Below, one piece after another: positions 1-5,178 of a stretch of 5,471 nucleotides of DNA. Every line of letters starts with the position of its first letter. Position 1 is the stretch's first letter. A program made the position numbers and the translations under genes. The stretch comes from Planctomycetota bacterium (GTDB taxonomy: Bacteria > Planctomycetota > Phycisphaerae > WQYP01). The stretch lies in the NCBI GenBank assembly GCA_021852245.1, contig JAJZNY010000184.1, positions 1 to 5,471 on the forward strand, given 5' to 3'. Under the pieces are notes generated by a model that saw only the letters and a list, made by a program, of their open reading frames with translations, was not told the origin of the DNA and did no database searches.

Positions 1-866
1 CGCTTATGTCCGGGGCAGCCGATATGATAAAAGTGATGCAGATCATGGAGGGGCTGAAAATTAATCCCGATGTAAGATCGATAGACTCTGCCGTAGCGCT
101 CCAATGAGGGTATCACCGACCGGGCGACATTGATGGGGATCGCGAAGCCGAGATTATTCGCCTCTTCGGCACCGCGGGTATTAATACCAATGACTTCGCC
201 CTTGAGGTTAATGAGGGGGCCGCCGGAATTTCCGGGGTTGATGGCCGCATCGGTCTGAAGCCAATTATTAAATTGGCCCGTTTCATAGCCGTCGATGTTT
301 GAGGCATTGAAGAAGCGATCGGTGTTGGAAATAATGCCGCGTGTGACGGTTCGGGCCAGACCGTAGGGAGTGCCGATGGCCATCACCGGCTCGCCGAGCA
401 TGACGTGCGATGAATTCCCCAGCCGGGCCCATTTGAAATGGGCGTGTTTGGCCTTCAATTCTTTTCGATTAAGCTGGATGAGGGTCAGATCGGTCCAGTG
501 ATCGGCTCCAATCCTGCGAGCGGATATCTTCTCGCGATCGGCGAGAATCACTTCAATATGCCGAGCCCGGCCGGCGACATGAAAATTGGTCAGGATTCTC
601 CCCTCGCGGTCGATGATCACCCCGCTGCCGATGGCGCGAAAATGCGTCGCCACGCCACCATGAAATTGCCGCATCACCACATCAATACGAACAACCGCCG
701 GAGAGACCATCGCCAGCGCCCGCTGAACCCGATAACTGGGCTTGGCGCTGATCATCCATCCCGGTTCATAACCACATCCTGCTGTAGCCAACAGCACCAG
801 AGCCGGAATAAACATCAGGATGATGGGGCGTAACACAATACGCAGGGAAAGCCGGGATAAGTTCAT
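1..866 (-). CDS. DegP/HtrA-family trypsin-like serine protease, probable lipoprotein (partial, 3' end beyond window)
   Basis: This is an S1C (HtrA/DegP/DegQ) protease, expected to degrade or quality-control misfolded proteins in the cell envelope. The 288 visible residues show the whole protease domain. The catalytic His is His96 in TNFHVAG, Asp126 lies in DHWTDLTLI, and the nucleophile Ser214 lies in NPGNSGGPL. The oxyanion region, the MAIGTPYGL strand and the family segment NNLGFAIPI are also present. A PDZ domain probably begins near residue 264 (SYIGINF) and is lost at the window edge. The N-terminus has basic residues, a hydrophobic stretch (about 15-29) and ATAGC, which fits a relaxed lipobox with Cys31, so a membrane-anchored form is likely. 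The start at 866 is supported by GGAG five bases upstream. It follows panD with a 93-base gap and may be co-transcribed with it. Family assignment is sure; the exact subtype (degP, degQ, htrA) is not. Confidence 0.95.
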   Translation of the reverse strand, partial: MNLSRLSLRIVLRPIILMFIPALVLLATAGCGYEPGWMISAKPSYRVQRALAMVSPAVVRIDVVMRQFHGGVATHFRAIGSGVIIDREGRILTNFHVAGRARHIEVILADREKISARRIGADHWTDLTLIQLNRKELKAKHAHFKWARLGNSSHVMLGEPVMAIGTPYGLARTVTRGIISNTDRFFNASNIDGYETGQFNNWLQTDAAINPGNSGGPLINLKGEVIGINTRGAEEANNLGFAIPINVARSVIPSLERYGRVYRSYIGINFQPLHDLHHFYHIGCPGHK

Positions 867-871
867 CGATT

Positions 872-875
872 CTCC
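872..875 (-). promoter_or_regulatory. Ribosome binding site of the HtrA-type protease gene
   Basis: GGAG on the minus strand lies five bases before the ATG at 866-864. It is a good Shine-Dalgarno match and fixes the start just ahead of the hydrophobic signal segment. Confidence 0.7.
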
Positions 876-959
876 AGTTCCGTCATAGTTGCCGCCAACC
901 GCCATTGGCTTTCAAAGTGTTGATACCATCACCGGAGCCATGTCCCGATCTGGCGGCTA

Positions 960-1334
960 TCAGAGCTGACTTCGAAGCACCATGGTTTTGAGCGGACGAT
1001 TGTTGGCGTCCACCAGCAGAACACCAGCCTGATGGGTTTGCGCCTCTTCCAAGGTCATCTGGGCGAAAGCCATGATGATAATTTTCTCCCCCGGTTTGAC
1101 CAGATGTGCCGCCGCTCCGTTGATGCCGATTACGCCCGTCCCTTTTTCGCCGGCGATGATGTAGGTTTCAAAGCGGACGCCGTTGTGGATATCAGCCACC
1201 AGCACGCGTTCATTGGGCAGCAGGCCGCTTTTTTTCAGCAGGTCGGTATCAATGGTGATGCTGCCCACATAATCGCGATTTGCCTGAGTAATGATGGCCC
1301 CATGGATTTTTGCACGCAACAATGTTACCAACAT
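960..1334 (-). CDS. panD: Aspartate 1-decarboxylase proenzyme
   Basis: PanD converts L-aspartate to beta-alanine and CO2 for pantothenate and coenzyme A synthesis in the cytoplasm. The proenzyme cleaves itself between Gly24 and Ser25, and Ser25 becomes the pyruvoyl cofactor. With the start chosen here the protein has 124 residues, close to the 126 of the E. coli enzyme, and the numbering agrees: Lys9, His11, Tyr22, the cleavage site in YVGSITID, Arg54, Thr57, Tyr58 and the NGAAAH loop starting at Asn72. All known catalytic and processing residues are intact. The frame stays open upstream to 1475, but those 47 residues resemble nothing in PanD and enter the intergenic repeat, so ATG at 1334 is preferred. 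Its Shine-Dalgarno is weak: GGGA nine bases upstream, with a second GGGA closer in. The upstream neighbour is repeat-rich intergenic DNA; the downstream one is the HtrA-type protease. Confidence 0.97.
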   Translation of the reverse strand: MLVTLLRAKIHGAIITQANRDYVGSITIDTDLLKKSGLLPNERVLVADIHNGVRFETYIIAGEKGTGVIGINGAAAHLVKPGEKIIIMAFAQMTLEEAQTHQAGVLLVDANNRPLKTMVLRSQL

Positions 1335-1466
1335 CAATCCCGTTCCCGACGAACCAACCGAAACGCGAAGACATTCTTCTCCGCACCGATATATCCTAAT
1401 GGGAAAGTGGGCAATTCGTCGAGCCATCGGCGATTTTGCCTCGATGCGGCCGCGCCGAGAGAGCAG

Positions 1467-1598
1467 GTGAATCACGATCAGGGCAAATGTCAGTCGGTGG
1501 ATTTAATCCGCCGGTCACCACCGCAGCGGATAACCGCCAGCCGCAGGGAAAGAGAGAGAAACCGATTTCACCGCAGGGTACGCAGGGGTTCGCAGAGG
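1467..1598 (+). repeat. 132-bp direct repeat, copy 1
   Basis: This copy aligns without gaps to 1822-1953. I count 116 identities in 132 positions by eye, with a perfect 61-base core at 1518-1578. It ends in three 10-base units built on CGCAGGGG or CGCAGAGG (1569-1598). A GC-rich hairpin follows seven bases later (1606-1624). A shared GCGGCCGCG also lies just upstream of both copies (1445-1453 and 1807-1815). The copy begins 133 bases upstream of the panD start. It resembles short dispersed intergenic repeats of large GC-rich genomes; no coding role is visible. Confidence 0.9.
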
Positions 1599-1605
1599 CT
1601 TGGGG

Positions 1606-1624
1606 GGCGGGCGTCTCGCCCGCC
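1606..1624. repeat. GC-rich perfect hairpin after repeat copy 1
   Basis: GGCGGGCG and CGCCCGCC form an 8-bp perfect stem around a TCT loop. It sits immediately after the CGCAGAGG end of copy 1, in the position matched by the palindrome after copy 2. Neither strand shows a T-tract after it, so it is not a standard intrinsic terminator. Confidence 0.85.
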
Positions 1625-1630
1625 TATGGA

Positions 1631-1661
1631 ATTTCTCCGCGATCTCCGCGCCCCCGCGTGA
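1631..1661 (-). repeat. Short 10-bp-period element (CGCGGAG type)
   Basis: On the minus strand TCACGCGG, GCGCGGAG and TCGCGGAG follow one another at roughly 10-base spacing. The layout matches the CACCGCAGGG element at 1569-1598 but in opposite orientation and with a different core word. Confidence 0.5.
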
Positions 1662-1668
1662 TATCTTG

Positions 1669-1688
1669 AATCACGCTGGCGCGTGATT
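1669..1688. repeat. Hairpin, 8-bp stem with TGGC loop
   Basis: AATCACGC and GCGTGATT pair perfectly around TGGC, with possible G-T extension at the base. A run of six T follows on the plus strand, though about nine bases later and with no plus-strand gene upstream, so I treat it as part of the repeat cluster rather than a terminator. Confidence 0.6.
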
Positions 1689-1703
1689 TGATCCGCTTTT
1701 TTG

Positions 1704-1730
1704 TCACGCTAAGAATGAAAGGCGCTAAGA
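1704..1730 (+). repeat. Short repeated element (CGCTAAG type)
   Basis: TCACGCTAAG and GGCGCTAAG recur about 18 bases apart, a degenerate member of the same style of CAC-initiated motif seen nearby. The support is modest, as only two units are clear. Confidence 0.35.
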
Positions 1731-1760
1731 TTTTTGAATTAACCCCTTACACTCCTTCGT

Positions 1761-1792
1761 ACCGTCTTGGCGTTCTTCGCGCCTTGGTGTGA
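1761..1792 (-). repeat. Short 10-bp-period element (CACCAAGG / CGCCAAG type)
   Basis: On the minus strand TCACACCAAGG, CGCGAAGAA and CGCCAAGACGG follow at about 10-base spacing. The style is that of CACCAAGG-type intergenic repeats found in many copies in some large bacterial genomes (general recollection, not checked here). It lies 29 bases before direct-repeat copy 2. Confidence 0.5.
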
Positions 1793-1821
1793 GACAAGGG
1801 CCGGCGGCGGCCGCGGATCAC

Positions 1822-1953
1822 GTGAACCGCGACCATCGCAAATGCGAGCCGGTAGTTTTGACCCGCCGGTCGCCACCGCAGCGGATAACCGCCAGCCGCA
1901 GGGAAAGAGAGAGAAACCGATTTCACCGCAGGGGACGCAGGGGAACGCAGAGG
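1822..1953 (+). repeat. 132-bp direct repeat, copy 2
   Basis: This is the second copy of the 1467-1598 repeat in the same orientation, starting 355 bases further on. The perfect core is 1873-1933. Most differences fall in the first 51 bases; three more lie in the spacer letters of the terminal 10-base units (1924-1953). A nested GC-rich palindrome follows at 1962-2000. Confidence 0.9.
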
Positions 1954-1961
1954 TACAAGTC

Positions 1962-2000
1962 GCCGGGGCCGCTGGCCAGCGGCCGCGTCCATACCCCGGC
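1962..2000. repeat. Nested GC-rich palindrome after repeat copy 2
   Basis: The core GGCCGCTGGCCAGCGGCC (1967-1984) is a perfect 18-bp palindrome. It is flanked by an outer inverted pair, GCCGGGG (1962-1968) and CCCCGGC (1994-2000), which overlaps the core by two bases. It lies about 150 bases beyond the stop of the operon's last gene and could act as a transcript-stabilising or attenuating structure, but has no T-tract. Confidence 0.75.
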
Positions 2001-2151
2001 CTCAAAAATGCAATTACTATGCGAATCGTAACGTGCCGGAACGCGCGGGAAAGCTGCCGCCCTGATCCATCGATCTGCTCCTGAAAATCCAATCGACAGA
2101 TCAGAATCTACCCGACCCAAAAATCCCCGCCAGATAAACTTCGCCGGACGT

Positions 2152-3561
2152 TTACCCTTTTACAACAAGCAGTTTAAGACGCTGGCGCGACGGGAAGGCC
2201 GACTTGCCGACCGTGTCGTAGACCGTAATCAGTCGGCTGAATTTATCCGGCAAGCCCTTCAGACGTACTTTCACTCGAATGTATCCGCGAGCGCCCGGCC
2301 GTACGATCGCCTGGCTGGCCACGGCAGTGGTACAATGGCACGAGGTCGTGATCTTGTCGATTCGCACAATTGTGCCAGACCTGTTGACGAAGGGGAAGAT
2401 CTTTTCAACCGACTCCGCCGCCCGCCTGACCGAGCAGTGTCCAACGGTGGATAGAAAGGAAAGGCCACTATTTTTTTGGGCGGTTCCGGTAGGTTTACTG
2501 CCTGTGCCACGGCTGGCTTCGGCGGGCGCAGCGGCGTGGGAGGTGGACGGGTTGAGTACCTTTCCCACCTGGGGGATATAAAGGGGCCGAGGTGATCGGA
2601 CACCATCCTTATTGACAAAAACGCACCGCATGCGAATCAGGTTTAAACGCAACGAATTACGAGGAAATTTCAGCTTTAGCATGGCGCGGGTTACCCTGCC
2701 GGTCTCAAACTCGGTCAATCGATATGTCGTCAGGGCGCGCAATCCCGGAATCGCGATATTCTTCGTTACCCGCTGCAGGCGCGTCGGAAACCACACCCCG
2801 GCCCTCTTCGCGGCAGCCAATACCTGATAGTTACAAGTCCCTATTAACCGCCCCATTGAGACAAATTTATCCCGTATACGCCAGAGCATGAAGCCTTTTT
2901 GCACGCTCATCCAGAATTCTCTGGTATTCTGATAATTTGCCTTCCCCCCGCCGTCAAAAACCCTTACCACCAAATAACTGCCCGAGCCGCTCCTTTCTTC
3001 CCAAGCACGGTAGTGCTGCCATTTATTTTTCAACGCGCGCCTCAGGTATCGGCTGAGTGTCGTGTCATAGAGTGGCGTATCGACTCTCAATCCGAGCATG
3101 TCCATGCATGCGTTGTGGCGAAAGTTATACGGCTGACCACTGGTAACGCACTCCGCCACCTTTTTGAAACTTGGTTCATAGCTGATGCCGCGTTCGACGT
3201 GGCCGTTCCAGTTCGTGTAAAAATTTGTCCAAAATCTACCCTGGGGCTCCAGCTTGGTTTGCAGGTGCAGCCAAAACGTTCGACCGACTGCACGGAATTC
3301 GAGCAATGTGGATATCCAACGATTGCTTGTCGGCCTGCTGCCGCGCATGGTCACGCTGTCACCTGCTGCACTAAATGTGACGTTCCGCAACGCATTTGCG
3401 CGTGCGGCCGCGGCAGCAACGGCCAACTGCATACGCCGTATCGGGGACAGTCGATTAAACTTGCTGACCGAGACCGAGGCACTACCAACGGAGCAGATAC
3501 TCAAGACACCGGATGCCACGGCGACGGAGAATATTAACAGGCTGATACCGCCTTTATGCAT
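2152..3561 (-). CDS. Secreted two-domain protein with C-terminal DUF1573-like domain
   Basis: The 469-residue product has a signal peptide (about 1-28, ending near VGSA) and so is exported. Residues about 29-330 form a domain rich in aromatic and basic residues. Its alternating strand pattern and segments such as FWTNFYTNWNGH and LTTYRLTEFETG suggest a LolA/outer-membrane-lipoprotein-carrier-like fold, which is inference only. A Pro/Ala/Gly/Ser/Thr linker (about 333-366) leads to a DUF1573-like Ig-type domain (about 367-469) with FPFVNRSG, the TTSCHCTTA signature (Cys408, Cys410) and VRPGARGYIRVKV. The usual Cys-Gly-Cys is Cys-His-Cys here. ATG at 3561 is chosen because AAAGGA lies nine bases upstream; a TTG three codons earlier abuts that site and is too close. 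It lies 39 bases after the Cys-rich gene with no terminator between, so it is probably last in the operon. Its exact role is unknown. Confidence 0.85.
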   Translation of the reverse strand: MHKGGISLLIFSVAVASGVLSICSVGSASVSVSKFNRLSPIRRMQLAVAAAAARANALRNVTFSAAGDSVTMRGSRPTSNRWISTLLEFRAVGRTFWLHLQTKLEPQGRFWTNFYTNWNGHVERGISYEPSFKKVAECVTSGQPYNFRHNACMDMLGLRVDTPLYDTTLSRYLRRALKNKWQHYRAWEERSGSGSYLVVRVFDGGGKANYQNTREFWMSVQKGFMLWRIRDKFVSMGRLIGTCNYQVLAAAKRAGVWFPTRLQRVTKNIAIPGLRALTTYRLTEFETGRVTRAMLKLKFPRNSLRLNLIRMRCVFVNKDGVRSPRPLYIPQVGKVLNPSTSHAAAPAEASRGTGSKPTGTAQKNSGLSFLSTVGHCSVRRAAESVEKIFPFVNRSGTIVRIDKITTSCHCTTAVASQAIVRPGARGYIRVKVRLKGLPDKFSRLITVYDTVGKSAFPSRQRLKLLVVKG

Positions 3562-3570
3562 AACGTACAA

Positions 3571-3576
3571 TCCTTT
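3571..3576 (-). promoter_or_regulatory. Ribosome binding site deciding the start at 3561
   Basis: AAAGGA on the minus strand sits nine bases before ATG 3561-3559 and directly against an in-frame TTG at 3570-3568. The spacing favours the ATG. Confidence 0.6.
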
Positions 3577-3600
3577 ACAACTGGGCTGGGGCCCTACGAT

Positions 3601-4110
3601 TCAATCGGGGACACAAGTCTCAACCTCACACGGGGTATCCATCATCGATGTGTCGTCACAAACGCACACGGGGCCCCCATCCTGGTCGGTGCCTAAGGAA
3701 CAGCCACCTACCATTTGATAGCCGCATTGTGCCGTCCCGTCCTGTTTACAAACAGAATTCTGGGCGTCAACACAAAAGCCTTGGATGTTGGTATTCGAGT
3801 TGCTGCAGATGATACACGGCTGGTCGGAGCAGATTGGATTTTCTGCGGTGCCGGTGTTTGGGCACGAGCTTGTCCCCCCCGTACCGGACGGCGGCGCCTC
3901 GTCGCTGTTGCATAGCTGGACCTCGGTGCTGACACACATTTCGCCGGTACGGTCCTTCACGCTAACCGGATTGGTGCTCGCTGAGGCGCTAAGAACTTGG
4001 GCGCCGACTGGTCCACAGCAGAAAGTTAGCGCGGCTAGGGATGTGAACGCCCAGACCGGGGCCAGCCTCGTAGTGATAATCGCAAGGTTCATGGCTCTGT
4101 GAGTCTTCAT
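3601..4110 (-). CDS. Small secreted cysteine-rich protein
   Basis: I do not recognise a family. The 169-residue product starts with a basic N-terminus and a hydrophobic stretch ending in VGAQ, a likely signal peptidase I site after Ala37, so the mature protein is about 132 residues. It carries 14 cysteines (59, 67, 83, 94, 99, 102, 113, 121, 129, 137, 149, 151, 161, 166), enough for seven disulfides, plus a Cys-Cys pair inside the signal peptide. It is acidic and rich in Asn, Gly, Ser and Thr, with motifs such as CSDQPCIIC and CVCDD, resembling disulfide-knotted extracellular modules. The start is supported by GAGGAG overlapping the end of the upstream gene, leaving a three-base gap, which suggests translational coupling. 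Its position between two genes for DUF1573-like proteins suggests a shared envelope role. The linker APPSGTGGTS is encoded within one arm of a 26-base inverted repeat (3871-3896). Confidence 0.85.
   Translation of the reverse strand: MKTHRAMNLAIITTRLAPVWAFTSLAALTFCCGPVGAQVLSASASTNPVSVKDRTGEMCVSTEVQLCNSDEAPPSGTGGTSSCPNTGTAENPICSDQPCIICSNSNTNIQGFCVDAQNSVCKQDGTAQCGYQMVGGCSLGTDQDGGPVCVCDDTSMMDTPCEVETCVPD
3871..3896 (+). repeat. 26-bp perfect inverted repeat, internal arm
   Basis: This stretch, starting TGTCCCCCCCGTACC, is identical to the reverse complement of 5446-5471. Both arms fall within coding regions but are read on opposite strands: here it encodes a Gly/Ser/Pro-rich linker of the Cys-rich protein. 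The match stops at 3897 on one side. The other side cannot be tested because its partner arm reaches the window edge. Confidence 0.9.
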
Positions 4111-4113
4111 GAT

Positions 4114-5178
4114 CTACTCCTCTAAAACGAGTACTGGAACTTCGACATCGGCTTTACCCGAGGTGGCCGAAACGTAGCCAGCCAAACCGTCACCGCTGGC
4201 CCCGTGTGCAACGCGCACCAAGACCGACCACCACCAACGCCGCCCGACATGCACGGGCCCGGCGGTGAGCTTGGCGCTCAAGGCTGGCCCGCTCTTCGAG
4301 CGGATTACTTTCACGCGGAGGCGCCCCCCGGTCCAGGTAGCAATCCGCAACTGCCCGACCGCGCGGTGGCGGCCATTCCTCACAATCAAAAGTTGCTGAG
4401 GATACGGCATGATGGTCCCGTAGGAGCGTGCGGCGAAGCGGACACGCAGGCTGCCCATACCCGCCACCCATACCCGCATCCAACCCGTCTGGAGATTTCG
4501 GTTCGGCATTCCGGTAAAGGCTACGCGGATATCCTCTGAACGCATCCTTTTGGCTGCGCCGGGAACACCGAACGCCTGACCGGGGACTGGGGTCGCCGTG
4601 GCGTTGGGCGGCAATCCCGCCACCCGGTACACCAGCACAGAGCCTTTGCTCGCGGTTCCGCCGCATATCGTAAGCACCCGCGCCCTGCGTTGACCCGGGG
4701 CTAGCCAACCGAAGTTCAAACGCGGCTGGATCGCAGAAAGTGGCGATAGTACGAAACCACTGACCGTAAGCACCAATGGAGGCCGCGGTGGGCCCGAGGC
4801 GTAGACCAGCGCGCAGGTTGATATCGGGCCGGCACGCCCGGTCCAGTTCGCAGCCACCTTAACCGGCATCTCACCGCCGGGCGGCAACACTCGCGGAGAA
4901 AAAGTCGCAGTCGTGCAACCGCATGAGGTCCGCACCCGCGCAACCTCCAGGGCCGACGCGCCGATGTTACGGACGATGAAGACGTGGGTCAGCGATGCCG
5001 ATTCGCTCTGGCTTACACGGCCAAAATTGAATCGGGGCGACGCGCAACTAAGCCTTCCAGGCGATAAGCCGCCGGGCTTGGGGTGCTGGCAACCCGCCAA
5101 AATGGCCATCAGAGCGATTGCTGCGCCAGCCAGCAGAAGCTTCGCTAAATCGGACGAAAGCATCGGCCAATCAGGCAT
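4114..5178 (-). CDS. DUF1573-domain lipoprotein
   Basis: The 354-residue product has a lipoprotein signal: a hydrophobic stretch followed by ILAGC with Cys30 as the lipidated residue, so it is probably membrane-anchored on the outer side. Residues about 45-142 form a DUF1573-like Ig-type domain: FNFGRVSQSE, HVFIVRNIGASALEV, RTSCGCTTA (Cys86, Cys88) and VLPPGGEMPVKV match the usual order of this family. The rest looks like further beta-sandwich repeats, one starting at LNFGWLAPGQ (about 155-250) and one in the C-terminal 100 residues, without the Cys pair. The function of DUF1573 is not established. ATG 5178 is chosen because GGGGGAG lies seven bases upstream; an upstream in-frame TTG (5238) would add 20 residues before the signal and is less likely. 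It overlaps the preceding gene by eight bases and precedes the Cys-rich gene by three. Confidence 0.9.
   Translation of the reverse strand: MPDWPMLSSDLAKLLLAGAAIALMAILAGCQHPKPGGLSPGRLSCASPRFNFGRVSQSESASLTHVFIVRNIGASALEVARVRTSCGCTTATFSPRVLPPGGEMPVKVAANWTGRAGPISTCALVYASGPPRPPLVLTVSGFVLSPLSAIQPRLNFGWLAPGQRRARVLTICGGTASKGSVLVYRVAGLPPNATATPVPGQAFGVPGAAKRMRSEDIRVAFTGMPNRNLQTGWMRVWVAGMGSLRVRFAARSYGTIMPYPQQLLIVRNGRHRAVGQLRIATWTGGRLRVKVIRSKSGPALSAKLTAGPVHVGRRWWWSVLVRVAHGASGDGLAGYVSATSGKADVEVPVLVLEE
4117..4122 (-). promoter_or_regulatory. Ribosome binding site of the Cys-rich gene, inside the upstream gene
   Basis: GAGGAG forms the last two sense codons (Glu-Glu) of the DUF1573 lipoprotein and also the Shine-Dalgarno of the next gene, six bases before its ATG. 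Ribosomes ending the first gene sit over the start of the second, which favours coupled translation. Confidence 0.75.

Larger units (their letters stand above)
1335..2151. other. Gene-free, repeat-rich intergenic region
   Basis: About 817 bases separate panD from the end of the DUF1573 operon. Open frames on both strands here are rich in Arg, Pro, Ser and Gly, look like no known protein and read straight through repeats, so I annotate none. The region holds two copies of a 132-base direct repeat, two strong GC-rich palindromes, an 8-bp-stem hairpin and several short motifs repeated with a period near 10 bp. The panD promoter should lie in 1335-1466 or inside the first repeat. A weak candidate on the minus strand is TTGCCC (1414-1409) with TATATC (1393-1388), but the 15-base spacer is short. 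No intrinsic terminator with a T-tract is visible for the upstream operon. Confidence 0.8.

Noticed and set aside
438..833. Plus-strand open frame opposite the HtrA-type gene
   Set aside because: The minus-strand frame has the full catalytic triad and family motifs, so this one is a shadow.
1335..1475. N-terminal extension of PanD by 47 residues
   Set aside because: PanD numbering (Gly24-Ser25, Tyr58, Asn72) fits the start at 1334 exactly, and the extension begins inside the repeat.
1032..1661. Plus-strand open frame of about 209 codons
   Set aside because: It is antisense to panD and then runs into the repeat; its translation is not protein-like.
1669..1700. Rho-independent terminator on the plus strand
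   Set aside because: The T-run is about nine bases from the stem and there is no plus-strand gene to terminate.
1467..1953. CRISPR array
   Set aside because: There are only two long copies, 355 bases apart and imperfect, with no regular spacers and no cas genes.
1739..2092. Open frames on both strands across the intergenic region
   Set aside because: They read through the direct repeats and palindromes, are rich in Arg/Pro/Ser/Gly, have no good ribosome site and resemble no protein.
2899..3537. Long plus-strand open frame opposite the two-domain protein
   Set aside because: It lacks a ribosome site and recognisable features, while the minus frame has a signal peptide, linker and DUF1573-like motif.
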